Shown here: positions 1 through 8,355 of the stretch, in pieces
How the letters are laid out: each line of letters begins with the position of its first letter
How positions within the stretch are numbered: the first letter of the stretch is position 1
Assembly: GCF_019970045.1 (NCBI RefSeq)
Contig: NZ_JAHXYI010000010.1
Location: 1-64,000, forward strand
DNA length: 64,000 nucleotides
From: Chryseobacterium sp. GVT01B
GTDB lineage: Bacteria > Bacteroidota > Bacteroidia > Flavobacteriales > Weeksellaceae
Direction of reading: 5' to 3'
Program-made: the position numbers and the translations under genes
The notes under the pieces: model-generated
The model's database searches: none
Told to the model about the DNA's origin: nothing
Seen by the model: the letters and a program-made list of their open reading frames with translations, nothing else

Positions 1-628
1 CAATAGATCCCAATACTCCCAGCGGAGCAAACCACATGATGTACCCAACCATTTTAAGGATTGCGTGAGCGATGATATCAAAAAGCTTCACCACAGGCTT
101 AGAATACTCTTCACCTAAATTGGCAAGGGCAACTCCAAACATCACTGCAAATATCACGATCTGCAATACTTCATTGGTTGCAAAGGCTTCAAATAAACTT
201 TTAGGAATCATATGCTTTACAAAGTCTTCCATGGAGAAACTTTTACTGCTTTTAAGAAGCTCATCAGCAGAAGATACGTCCTGAATCGGTAGTTTTGTGA
301 CATGTCCCGGCTCCAGCCAATTAACGAGGATCAACCCGATAAAAAGGGAAATCAGAGATGCGGAAATAAACCAAAGCATCGCTTTTGTTCCTACCCTTCC
401 GATCATTTTAATATCACTCATTTTGGCAATACCCACCACCAAAGTCGTAAACACCAAAGGAGCAATAATCATCTGTACCAATCTGATGAAAACCGTTCCC
501 AGCAGTTTTATGTTTTTAGCAAAAGGTTCTGCATTCTCAGGATATTTCACGTGTACAATACCTCCAATTCCTACTCCAACAAGAAGGGCAATGATAATTG
601 CTATAAAAAGTTTATTCTGTCTTTTCAT
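1..628 (-). CDS. Dicarboxylate/amino acid:cation symporter (DAACS family), 3' end outside the window
   Basis: Reading the minus strand from the ATG at 626-628 gives an open frame of 209 codons that leaves the window at position 1. It opens with a short basic stretch and a first membrane helix (residues about 6-25), then the family-typical segment PLVFTTLVVGIAKM near residue 57. Further hydrophobic helices follow, including LWFISASLISLFIGLILV and a later VLQIVIFAVMFGVAL. DAACS proteins (GltP/DctA type, about 400-450 residues) take up glutamate or C4-dicarboxylates with Na+ or H+ across the inner membrane, so about half the protein is present here. It is divergent from a DcaP-like porin at 1009. 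I infer the two may form one uptake route for dicarboxylates. Family certain, substrate not. Confidence 0.9.
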   Translation of the reverse strand, partial: MKRQNKLFIAIIIALLVGVGIGGIVHVKYPENAEPFAKNIKLLGTVFIRLVQMIIAPLVFTTLVVGIAKMSDIKMIGRVGTKAMLWFISASLISLFIGLILVNWLEPGHVTKLPIQDVSSADELLKSSKSFSMEDFVKHMIPKSLFEAFATNEVLQIVIFAVMFGVALANLGEEYSKPVVKLFDIIAHAILKMVGYIMWFAPLGVLGSI

Positions 629-1008
629 ATATATAGTTTAATTCTAACACTCGGTTGACAATCTTATTTTCCAATAATTTTTTTTAAATATATGAATGCT
701 ATTCTATCTTATTCATACCAAATCTCCAATTGACAGTTATTGACAAGTATTGACATTTGTAATCATCCAAATGTGCAACTTCTGACACATTTCAACATTC
801 CCACTATGCTATTAAAAAAAACACAATGCAATACATTTGCAGAAGCTTTTTTAAAGATGACTTTCATTAAAGTTTCCTAACCTGTCAATATTTATATAGG
901 GAGTTCCCAAAACGCTAAAAACAGATACCTGAAAACTTTATATAAATAAAAAACACAATCAAAATATTGATCAGATATGGTTGACTTTAAATTTTAACAA
1001 CACATTAC
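629..1008. promoter_or_regulatory. Divergent promoter region with three in-phase ATTGACA repeats
   Basis: This 380-bp gap separates the divergent symporter and porin genes and holds no credible ORF. ATTGACA occurs at 729-735, 739-745 and 749-755, exactly 10 bp apart and therefore on one face of the helix. An inverted copy (TGTCAAT) lies at 883-889 and a TTGACA at 655-660. The arrangement looks like a multi-site operator shared by both genes. The binding protein is unknown. Confidence 0.4.
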
Positions 1009-2193
1009 ATGATGAAAAAAACTTCTGTAGAGATTATAAAAATTATAATCTTTACCATAATATTTTGTGGTAAAATTCCGGCACAGATTACCCTTGCTAC
1101 CATTAAATCTGATGATCAGAGTGACCGGGAACTTTATATAAAAGGATTTGTTCAGGCTGATTATATGGTAAGCTTCCAGAATATGAAATCGAAAGATGGT
1201 TTTTCTTCTTATTCGATAGAAATACCACAAAAGAATGCCATAAATAGTAATTTCAGTGTAAAACAAACCACACTTGGAATAGGTTTCAAACAAAAAAATA
1301 CAAATGATAACAAGACTTTATCTGTTTACGCAGAAATTGATTTTTCCGGACCAAACGGCACAACAGCTCCAAGATTCAGACATGGGTATTTACAATGGAA
1401 CAAATGGCTTGCAGGGCAAACATGGAGCAATTTTTCTGACATAGAAATTCTTCCCATGATTTTTGACTTTGTACCTCCTGATGGATTATTTCTGACAAGA
1501 AGAATACAATTACGTTATACTACCCCAATTTCCACAAAAGGCAGCCTTTCTTTCTCTCTGGAGGACCCTAATACTCCAAGCATAAGACTACCGACCGACT
1601 CATTAAACTGGCAAAAAAGGGCTATAATCCCAGCATTTTCAACGTTATATCGCTATGGAAATGAAAAGAACTATATCAAGGCTGGGATTGTTTTATCCCC
1701 TATAAGTTATGATATGAAATATACCTCTAAAGAGGATTATAAGACCAATACTATTATAGGCTGGGGTGGAATGATTTCTGGCAAAATACGATTAGACACA
1801 AAAAATACATTTAGCCTTCAAAGCTCATTCGGGAAAGGATTTTCAACTTACAATACGAATCTGAGAGAAGAGAGTTATGATGCAGTTCCTAATCTTTATA
1901 ACAAAAATTTATTAGAAACCTTACAACTGTTTAACATCATTGGTGCTTATGAACATTGGTGGGCATCTAAATGGAGTTCCGTATTTTTTTTCAGCTACTC
2001 TAATATTGGTTTTTATGATTTTATCCCAAAAGATATGACGAGAAGATTCCAAAATATTTCATGCAATATTATTTATCATCCCTACAAAAAGGTCAGATTT
2101 GGAATAGAGGGTAATTATGGAAAAAAGCAAAATTTCAGAAATGAAAATGCCGACGGGTGGAGAATTCAAGCATCTACAAAGATGTATTTTTAG
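1009..2193 (+). CDS. DcaP-like outer membrane porin
   Basis: A 394-residue exported protein with a signal peptide ending near PAQ (residue 26) and a C-terminal phenylalanine, as expected for a beta-barrel handled by the BAM machinery. The mature part starts with the segment ELYIKGFVQADYMVSF and contains LSVYAEIDFSGPNG, RFRHGYLQWNKWLAGQTWSNF and FVPPDG, all characteristic of the DcaP family of trimeric porins. DcaP was named from dicarboxylic-acid utilisation in Acinetobacter. Divergence from a dicarboxylate-type symporter fits that role, though the substrate is inferred. The ATG is preceded by CACATTACATG. Length is near the family norm (about 380-430). The next gene is convergent. Confidence 0.85.
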   Translation: MMKKTSVEIIKIIIFTIIFCGKIPAQITLATIKSDDQSDRELYIKGFVQADYMVSFQNMKSKDGFSSYSIEIPQKNAINSNFSVKQTTLGIGFKQKNTNDNKTLSVYAEIDFSGPNGTTAPRFRHGYLQWNKWLAGQTWSNFSDIEILPMIFDFVPPDGLFLTRRIQLRYTTPISTKGSLSFSLEDPNTPSIRLPTDSLNWQKRAIIPAFSTLYRYGNEKNYIKAGIVLSPISYDMKYTSKEDYKTNTIIGWGGMISGKIRLDTKNTFSLQSSFGKGFSTYNTNLREESYDAVPNLYNKNLLETLQLFNIIGAYEHWWASKWSSVFFFSYSNIGFYDFIPKDMTRRFQNISCNIIYHPYKKVRFGIEGNYGKKQNFRNENADGWRIQASTKMYF

Positions 2194-2244
2194 TAATACC
2201 ATTGGGAAAAGCAAAACTTCAATGGGTATACTCCATAAAAAGAA

Positions 2245-2275
2245 CTCCTGTTGAAAAAATCTACAGGAGCCTTTT
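2245..2275. terminator. Bidirectional terminator between convergent genes
   Basis: CTCCTGT (2245-2251) pairs with ACAGGAG (2263-2269). On the plus strand the stem is followed by CCTTTT. On the minus strand it is followed by TTCTTTTT. It lies between the porin stop (2193) and the stop of the minus-strand gene (2306). Confidence 0.65.
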
Positions 2276-2305
2276 ACTATTCTCATTGGATATTCATCGT
2301 AAATT

Positions 2306-4015
2306 TTAATCAATAACCGGAAGAGATCCCAGCGTAAATTGCACGGTTTTTTCCTGATAGACATTGGGATTCATTGCATTAGGCACGACTAAAGTTAAAT
2401 CAGTTCTTTCCCCAGGCTCATAGTTTTTTAAAGCATCTGTAAAAGTCTGAGCATCATATACGGAATAAGCACCTACTTTTTTAACCAGAGTACCAGCCAG
2501 GATATTATTGAGATGTAAAGCTCCGCCTACAGTCGTTGGGCCTATTAATACTCCTTTTACATTCTGAAGAACAGTATTATATCCATTAAAAACATAGAGC
2601 TGCACATCCCATGGAATAACATCTATCACTCCTACAGAAGCTCTAAACTTCACATCTTCCTTGGCAATGACAGGTTGAGTAACCGCATGCTGTACTGATA
2701 TTGTTTTCGTATGGCTGTAATCTTCCACCATCTTCGTCATTTCAGTACTGTTCAGCACCTTTTTAAAGGAAGTGTTACCTTTCGCTCCATTATTCCCCCA
2801 TCTTACTCCATTGGCTATAAATCCGATATAATCTTTTCTACCAAGAGCCGCTACAGCAGCCTCAATATTAGGAGTTAGATTAGGATCATTTTTTTGTAAT
2901 GATTCTGCAAACTGTAAATGTAAATTCTGCAATTTATCATTTCCTTCTGCTTTTGCTTTTTCGGCTGCCTGCAGGTGATTTTTAAGGGCTTCCTCCTGAG
3001 AGATATCAGGAAAGAATTTTTCTTCAAACTGATAAATCATATCGTCATCTGCATCATACATTTCGATTCTTGTATTATTAATTTTTTCAGCAGTATACTG
3101 ATTCTCAATCTGCTGATTGAATGAGGACTTCATTGATTTCCGGCTGCTTCCCAACCCAAGAAATGCCCACCCGCTTGATTTCTGACTGACACTGCTCTTT
3201 TGAGCATCACTCAAAAATTGATTAACAATAGTACTGCCGTCTATATGTGCATTAATATAACTGTTTTTAGAATTTTTAAATTTATAGCTGACCGATATCT
3301 CACCATTTCCGTTGGCCAGCAGATTTTTAACATATTCCGTAGGATTTTCAATACTTATATTTTTAAAGCTTTTATTTCCAACCAGTGTTCCTGGAATTCG
3401 TTTGCTGTAAACTGTCTCCCCTCCTGCTTCTACAATGAATTCTACCTCGGTAGGTGAAATGATCTGACTTTGGAACTCTGTATTATAATTTTTAATCAAC
3501 TGTTCCTGAGGAGCCAGCATCGTAGTTTCATACTGTTGGGCAAGGGAAAAGAAATGGTTGGTTAATGCAGCATTGGTAACCAGGTAAGGCGTTAAAACGG
3601 GCTGACCATTTGTATTTTTTAGAATCGGAGGATAAAATGCTGCTATTGTCGTGCTTTTTATTGCAGCACAAATTGATGCTTTCTGGCTTTCATTGGGTAA
3701 TGCCAGCTCCTGTGTTACCGGAATAATCAATGTCCGGATTTGATCTGAGCTCTTATAGGTTTCATTTCCTTTACTATCTATATATTTAATATTATTGATG
3801 TCAAACTTAAGAATAGGCAATATAAACACCCTGGCAACATTACCCTTAGCAACATTTTCATAAAAGCCGTGGGTATTGTAAAGTGTATATTTCCCTTTAC
3901 TATCTATGGCTACATAATTCTCGACTGAAAATTTGTTAGAATTTGGCGTCACTTGCGACCAGATAACTCCGGTATTGGCAAGCAGCAATACAATGGTTAC
4001 ATAAAAGTTTTTCAT
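2306..4015 (-). CDS. Exported protein of unknown function, 569 aa
   Basis: I do not recognise a family with certainty. A signal peptide (residues 1-20, ending IWSQ) leads into a 549-residue mature protein with no transmembrane segment. The middle (about residues 330-380) is rich in Glu, Lys and Ala, with helix-forming stretches such as EEALKNHLQAAEKAKAEG. The last 80 residues include VGAYSVYDAQTFTDALKNYE followed by PGERTDLTLVV. That resembles the ligand-groove helix and last strand of a PDZ domain, a weak inference. It lies 7 bp downstream of the DUF5675 protein gene and is probably cotranscribed with it. Both products are predicted to be periplasmic or surface exposed. Confidence 0.75.
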   Translation of the reverse strand: MKNFYVTIVLLLANTGVIWSQVTPNSNKFSVENYVAIDSKGKYTLYNTHGFYENVAKGNVARVFILPILKFDINNIKYIDSKGNETYKSSDQIRTLIIPVTQELALPNESQKASICAAIKSTTIAAFYPPILKNTNGQPVLTPYLVTNAALTNHFFSLAQQYETTMLAPQEQLIKNYNTEFQSQIISPTEVEFIVEAGGETVYSKRIPGTLVGNKSFKNISIENPTEYVKNLLANGNGEISVSYKFKNSKNSYINAHIDGSTIVNQFLSDAQKSSVSQKSSGWAFLGLGSSRKSMKSSFNQQIENQYTAEKINNTRIEMYDADDDMIYQFEEKFFPDISQEEALKNHLQAAEKAKAEGNDKLQNLHLQFAESLQKNDPNLTPNIEAAVAALGRKDYIGFIANGVRWGNNGAKGNTSFKKVLNSTEMTKMVEDYSHTKTISVQHAVTQPVIAKEDVKFRASVGVIDVIPWDVQLYVFNGYNTVLQNVKGVLIGPTTVGGALHLNNILAGTLVKKVGAYSVYDAQTFTDALKNYEPGERTDLTLVVPNAMNPNVYQEKTVQFTLGSLPVID

Positions 4016-4022
4016 GATTAGT

Positions 4023-4499
4023 CTATTTAAAGGTTACTATAATGTTTTTATCAGGAGTACTGTTAGGATTTGAAGTCCCGTAAAATGCGTCTTTCAATTT
4101 ACTGTACGCCAGTTTACTGTTCCTTACATTACAATTTTCAATATCTGTTTCCATCCCCACCAAAATACATCCTTTGATCTGCTTTGTATAGTTTCCCATA
4201 TGAATTTGTACTCCATCTCTGTCCGGTACATTTTCAAGCTGTATTCTCCATCCGTCATTTTTATCATATCTCAAAATACCGTTATAAGATCCGGGAGGAA
4301 TACAACTGATGTTTTTTGTATTATTTTCCCATGGCAGCTCCAACGTATGGCAGATGACTTTTTTATCTGCAATGAGATACCCTAAGGTACAGGCCGCTGA
4401 TGATAGCTTTCTTTCAATAACTATTTCAAAATTTCTTTGCCCAAAAAGACTGCCTGAAAAAACAGCGGTCAATACAATTACGAGTAAAGTTGTTTTCAT
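4023..4499 (-). CDS. DUF5675 family exported protein
   Basis: A 158-residue protein with a signal peptide ending near LFGQ (residue 21). The mature domain shows the DUF5675 pattern: CHTLELPWENN, then ISCIPPGSYN, then a region with VPDRDGVQIHMGNY and KGCILVG. In this family the invariant His, Gly-Asn and Gly-Cys positions suggest a small enzymatic or binding fold, but no activity is established. DUF5675 proteins often occur in phage or secretion contexts. Here the neighbours are ordinary chromosomal genes, and this copy is exported. It precedes the 569-residue exported protein by 7 bp, so the two form a likely operon. Confidence 0.8.
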   Translation of the reverse strand: MKTTLLVIVLTAVFSGSLFGQRNFEIVIERKLSSAACTLGYLIADKKVICHTLELPWENNTKNISCIPPGSYNGILRYDKNDGWRIQLENVPDRDGVQIHMGNYTKQIKGCILVGMETDIENCNVRNSKLAYSKLKDAFYGTSNPNSTPDKNIIVTFK

Positions 4500-4807
4500 G
4501 ATTTTATATTTTAAGATTGAAGGTAAACCTGAAGTTCCAGAGATATTGATTGATTTTATGGTAAAATTACATGTAAATCAGATCCTTGCCTATGGCACTT
4601 TTGTGTAATATTTCAGCTGTCGGAGTATCAGATTTTCTATGCCATCTATACAGTAAGCCTTTAAACTGCTTCACTTATATAAAAAGTACCACCACTTATT
4701 AAATCATGCTTTGTTTTAATTGTCTGATACCCCATTTTTGAATGGTAAATAAGCGGTATCCGAAAAGCTTTCCCTAAAAGAGTAGGAAAATAAAAACATT
4801 TTGTATT
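4500..4807 (+). other. Intergenic region upstream of the bacteriocin-like peptide
   Basis: 308 bp without a convincing ORF. It separates the minus-strand DUF5675 gene from the small plus-strand peptide gene and must hold both promoters. I could not assign an exact TAnnTTTG box for either gene. Confidence 0.4.
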
Positions 4808-4984
4808 ATGAAAAATCTTAAAAAACTTTCAAGAAACGAATTGAAAACCGTAACAGGGGCAGGACCAATTGGCGGCCCATTTCCGTCAGTTTGCATATAC
4901 ACTCATCAATGGTGTGAAAAAGTAAAAAGATGCATCCCAAAAGTAATCAACTGTGATGATCTTGAGATTCCCCAGCCTATTTAG
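4808..4984 (+). CDS. Bacteriocin-like precursor peptide with GG-type leader, 58 aa
   Basis: A small ORF starting at ATG 4808. The first 19 residues (MKNLKKLSRNELKTVTGAG) match the short leader seen on many Flavobacteriia bacteriocin-like peptides: a basic start, an L-S-R-x-E-L-K core and a small-residue G-A-G cleavage site, as in peptides processed by C39-type exporters. The predicted core of 39 residues is Pro-rich at its start and has four cysteines at positions 29, 36, 42 and 49, suited to two disulfides or to metal binding. No maturation enzyme or ABC exporter gene lies in this window, so it is an orphan precursor. It could be a RiPP, a bacteriocin or a signalling peptide. Confidence 0.7.
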   Translation: MKNLKKLSRNELKTVTGAGPIGGPFPSVCIYTHQWCEKVKRCIPKVINCDDLEIPQPI

Positions 4985-5390
4985 AAATAAAGGGAAAAAC
5001 AATTTGCCACAACCTTTTGGCTTATTTTTATAAATCCTAATCCTGCAAATCAATGATTTTGCAGGATTTACTCATTGGCAGAAAAGATAAAAAATGATAA
5101 TCAATAGAATTACGCATTCAGCGCTGTTACGATTAGAGAGTAATAAATGTAATGAAAATTATAAGATAACTTTCATATAAGGATTATGAAAGAAAATAAA
5201 ACAGTATAATAACGTAAAATTAATGACAAAAACATAGTTATTTTTATATACATTTATATTAGTCAAATCAGGCTTCAAAATAAGTACCTAAATATCCTAA
5301 TTATATCATATAGTTTGATCTTTAGGCTCATTTTAGCTGTATAATCCGCCACTATAGGACAACTTTATCATTTTATTGAAGCTTATTAAT
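4985..5390 (+). other. Intergenic region with a strong hairpin after the peptide gene
   Basis: About 400 bp of very AT-rich sequence. Its one clear structure is an inverted repeat: AATCCTGCAAA at 5039-5049 pairs perfectly with TTTGCAGGATT at 5058-5068 around an 8-nt loop. No T-run follows on either strand, so it may protect the 3' end of the peptide mRNA rather than act as a classical terminator. The rest must include the promoter of the AraC-type gene. Confidence 0.5.
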
Positions 5391-6221
5391 ATGTACGTTA
5401 TCACAGACCAATTGAAGAATTTAGGATTCAGCATCAACACATTAAATAATATCATACAGAGAAATAATAATAAAAGAAGTTTTAATACCCTTGAGTATTT
5501 CTGTATCTACATCATTATAGAAGATATTACTTTGGAAGTTGAAAATATTCCACATCCCATAAAAGGCGGTCATATCGCATTTGTAGGCCCGCAAAAACAA
5601 ATTGTATTTGGGGAAACCAAACGGGGAGAGGTTTATATCATTGCATTTTCATCAAGTTTTTATGAAAGATCCGGAAAAGACAGCATGTTCATCAATTCAA
5701 GGCTTTTTTTTAATTATGATTCTGATGTTTTTATAGCACCTTTTGAAAACATTAAGGAAATGAACATTGTTTTTATGGGAAGAATGCACAACTTTCAGCA
5801 TAAGGATGAAAGCCTGTACGTTTCTGCTGCCCATAACGCTATTGAGAGATTGATTCTGGATGCATTTTTACACATCCCGGCCGAAACACTGAAAAAAGAC
5901 ATCAAATTTGATTACCTCCACTACGTCAATCGATTTAAGGTCCTTTTGCAGAGAGACTATAAAAAGGCTAAAAAGGTTTCCCACTATGCCAATGAACTGA
6001 ATATCACGCCCAGAAAATTAACTGAGATGACCGAGTATGTTTTGGGAAAAACGGCCAAGCATATTATCATTGAAAAACTGATTAACGAATGCAAAAAATC
6101 CCTTAGTTTCTCAGGCAACAATATTTCTGAAATTGCTTATGAGCTGGGATTCAGTGATGAAGGAAATTTTAGTAATTTTATTAAAAAACATACAGGAAAA
6201 AATCCCTCAGAAATGAAATAA
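5391..6221 (+). CDS. AraC family transcriptional regulator
   Basis: I prefer the ATG at 5391 (276 aa) over the in-frame TTG at 5376. The first 170 residues form a divergent sensor region of unknown ligand. The C-terminal 90 residues hold the double helix-turn-helix of AraC/XylS regulators: VSHYANELNITPRKLTEM for the first HTH, and ISEIAYELGFSDEGNFSNFI with the closing KKHTGKNPSEM for the second. It ends 55 bp before the first gene of the chaperone-usher-like cluster and is codirectional with it, so it is a candidate specific regulator of that cluster. This is inferred from position only. Confidence 0.88.
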   Translation: MYVITDQLKNLGFSINTLNNIIQRNNNKRSFNTLEYFCIYIIIEDITLEVENIPHPIKGGHIAFVGPQKQIVFGETKRGEVYIIAFSSSFYERSGKDSMFINSRLFFNYDSDVFIAPFENIKEMNIVFMGRMHNFQHKDESLYVSAAHNAIERLILDAFLHIPAETLKKDIKFDYLHYVNRFKVLLQRDYKKAKKVSHYANELNITPRKLTEMTEYVLGKTAKHIIIEKLINECKKSLSFSGNNISEIAYELGFSDEGNFSNFIKKHTGKNPSEMK

Positions 6222-6276
6222 TGTAAAAATAATATTGTATTTTTGGATAAATAACAGATCAGTGAAAAATTAATAT

Positions 6277-6642
6277 ATGTTAAAAAGATATATTTTTTCA
6301 GTAATTTTTCTTTTCGTTTCCATGAGTATCTATGCGCAGACAGATGATGTTCAGGTGAATGTAAGACTTTATCCTACCCAAATGCTGGCGGTTGGAGGTG
6401 ACAGCGAAATGGCTGATGATACAGATGAAAGTATCCAGCCGGAAATAAACTCTGTTATCATTTCAAGTCCATCAGGCTTTCAGTTAGGAATTCAACAGGA
6501 TGATAAGGACGAGTATAATCTTATTAAAAGTCATGATGGAGTAATCGAAAAAAAATTCATGATAAATCAAAAAATAGATAAAATTATAAAACAGTTTAAA
6601 GATAAGTCTACTTTTATGATGTTAACTTTAATCTCTCAATAA
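6277..6642 (+). CDS. Secreted subunit-like protein, short paralogue of the next gene
   Basis: A 121-residue protein with a signal peptide ending at IYAQ (residue 21). The mature start DDVQVNVRLYPTQML matches QNVTLNVRLKPIQTL of the 174-residue product at 6943. Both also share a central S-x-G-F-Q segment and end in ISQ (LTLISQ here, YTIISQ there). The middle is shorter and more charged. It is therefore a divergent, shortened paralogue of the main subunit, perhaps a minor or starter subunit of the fibre. No database family recognised. The frame is intact, with no sign of a frameshift. Confidence 0.75.
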   Translation: MLKRYIFSVIFLFVSMSIYAQTDDVQVNVRLYPTQMLAVGGDSEMADDTDESIQPEINSVIISSPSGFQLGIQQDDKDEYNLIKSHDGVIEKKFMINQKIDKIIKQFKDKSTFMMLTLISQ

Positions 6643-6942
6643 GCTGGTCTGAAGCTTATTTACTATGCATTTTATATTATTTTTTTAAATTTCCAGCCTT
6701 TTGTTTTTGGTAAATTGATAATAATATAACATTGATTTAACAATATTAACAATATTTCTAATTTTTAATTAACTTAAAAGTTTATTTTCCTTCATAAAAT
6801 ACTATTTTTCAGCAAGATTATTTCCAAAACCAAATTTACAAATCTTTAGTACTTTTTCACAAAATAAGTACCTGTCCCTCTTTCTAAATTTGCACCTGAA
6901 AAAAAACAAGAAGTAATATACTATTAAAACTCCCGTTATTTT
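6643..6942 (+). promoter_or_regulatory. Promoter region of the main subunit gene
   Basis: 300 bp without an ORF. TAAATTTG at 6885-6892 matches the Bacteroidota -7 consensus TAnnTTTG and would give a start near 6898 and a leader of about 45 nt. I see no clear -33 TTG at 17-23 bp. An own promoter here fits the need for more main subunit than regulator. Confidence 0.45.
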
Positions 6943-7467
6943 ATGAAGAAATATATTGTAGCCTCAATGTCGCTATTTGGTTTTGTTGCTTTACAGGCTC
7001 AGCAAAATGTAACTCTAAATGTTAGATTAAAACCTATCCAAACTCTTATCGTTAATCCTGCTCAAAAGGTTGTCAACTTAGACTATAAAACTAAAGATGA
7101 CTATGCCAACGGAGTATCCTCTGTGAATGCTGACCATTTAAGCATCTATAGCACAGGAGGTTTCCAGGTAAAAGTAAAAGGTGCCAATGGAGCATTGCAA
7201 AGTGGGGCAAAAAATATCCAGGCTAATACCATTCAAATTAAGGCCAGTGCAGGAACTGAAGTTCTTAACGGAGCTCAGTATGCACAGAATGTACAACTTT
7301 CTGCTAACGATGCAATATTAGTAACCTCTGCAAACGGTGGTGTAGACAAAAAAATTAATATTGAATATAAAGGAGCAGGAGCTAATGCTTACCTTGACAA
7401 TTATATTGCAGGTCAGGATCCTACCGTTTATACAACAGAGTTAACGTATACTATTATTTCTCAATAG
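6943..7467 (+). CDS. Putative main fibre subunit of a chaperone-usher-like system
   Basis: A 174-residue secreted protein with signal peptide MKKYIVASMSLFGFVALQAQ (cleaved after residue 20). The mature part is rich in Asn, Ala, Val and Thr with alternating hydrophobic residues, as in an all-beta Ig-like pilin, and has no cysteine. It begins with QNVTLNVRLKPIQTL and ends TYTIISQ. A segment DYANGVSSVNADHLSIYS reappears in similar form in the second half of the 8348 product (DYANGASVSYSNALIVKS). It is followed by a PapD-like chaperone and an usher-like barrel, so I infer a structural subunit secreted through that barrel. Function is inferred from architecture and context. Confidence 0.75.
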   Translation: MKKYIVASMSLFGFVALQAQQNVTLNVRLKPIQTLIVNPAQKVVNLDYKTKDDYANGVSSVNADHLSIYSTGGFQVKVKGANGALQSGAKNIQANTIQIKASAGTEVLNGAQYAQNVQLSANDAILVTSANGGVDKKINIEYKGAGANAYLDNYIAGQDPTVYTTELTYTIISQ

Positions 7468-7493
7468 GTATTTAAATATTATATAAACTACTG

Positions 7494-7528
7494 CAGATAA
7501 AGTGTTACAAATTGTAGCACTTTATCTG
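7494..7528 (+). promoter_or_regulatory. Intercistronic hairpin between subunit and chaperone genes
   Basis: CAGATAAAGTG (7494-7504) and CACTTTATCTG (7518-7528) are perfect 11-bp arms around a 13-nt loop. There is no T-run after it. The position is right for an mRNA-stabilising or partial-stop hairpin that keeps subunit transcripts more abundant than chaperone and usher transcripts, as in classical fimbrial operons. Confidence 0.55.
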
Positions 7529-7551
7529 TACTTTAACAGCAAAGTATAATA

Positions 7552-8355
7552 ATGAACCGATCTTATATCTTCATTTTATTCTCTTTACTCCTTTTCTGTT
7601 CTCAAATCAATGCTCAGACAGGTGTATCTGTATCTCCACCCAGACTTTATTTTGAATCCGATGCAGGAAAAAGCACTACCCAGAAGGTAACTGTAACCAA
7701 TGTAAGTGCAAAAAATTCTCTGGACATGGCTGTCAGTTTAGGCGACTGGGAATATAATGAAACAGGAGAAAACAAAATGTCTCCTGCCAATACGCTGCCG
7801 ACATCCTGCGCAAGCTGGATATCAATAAAAAATGAAGATACCTATTTTACATTAGCTCCGGGGGAACGAAAAGATATTGATGTCACTATCACTCCTCCCG
7901 CTACATTATCAGATCAGATGTTAGCTCATACCGGTGTATTGTATGTGAGTCAGATGAATCCTGTGAATGATGTAGATAACAAAGGGGCCAATATAAAAGT
8001 AAGTATCCGTTCAGGAATTAAACTCTTTCATAAGTTAACTGCCAAAGCCAGTAAAAAAATTGAGATTCATAATCTTACTCTGGCTCCATCCAAAAAAGAT
8101 CTTACCATCTTATTTGAAAATCAGGGTAATATATGGATCGATGGAAAAATACAAACGGAACTTGTGAATACAGAAAACGGCAATAAAGTATCGCTTGATC
8201 AGATTATTTTCTATACCATGCCTGGAAACAAGAGAGAATTGAACATCCCTCTTCCTGCAACACTGTTAAAAGGAAAATATACTGCATCAGTAATGATTGA
8301 TTATGGGGACAATAATAATCTGGAGTTAGCAGAACTGAATTTTACACATGAATAA
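7552..8355 (+). CDS. Periplasmic chaperone, PapD/FimC-like
   Basis: 267 residues with a signal peptide ending INAQ (residue 22). The mature N-terminus TGVSVSPPRLYFESDAGK carries the Pro-x-Arg pattern of pilus chaperones, where the conserved Arg anchors the subunit C-terminus, and is followed by a strand QKVTVTNVS typical of the first Ig domain. A second Ig-like domain starts near residue 165 (SKKIEIHNLTLAPSKKDL). Two cupped Ig domains of about this total size are normal for the family. The gene overlaps the next one by 8 bp, showing translational coupling. Presumed role: capping and delivery of the 6943/8348 type subunits to the outer membrane usher-like protein. Confidence 0.75.
   Translation: MNRSYIFILFSLLLFCSQINAQTGVSVSPPRLYFESDAGKSTTQKVTVTNVSAKNSLDMAVSLGDWEYNETGENKMSPANTLPTSCASWISIKNEDTYFTLAPGERKDIDVTITPPATLSDQMLAHTGVLYVSQMNPVNDVDNKGANIKVSIRSGIKLFHKLTAKASKKIEIHNLTLAPSKKDLTILFENQGNIWIDGKIQTELVNTENGNKVSLDQIIFYTMPGNKRELNIPLPATLLKGKYTASVMIDYGDNNNLELAELNFTHE

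Noticed and set aside
72..658. Plus-strand frames opposite the DAACS symporter
   Set aside because: They are shadows of the minus-strand gene, which has clear family motifs and runs off the window edge.
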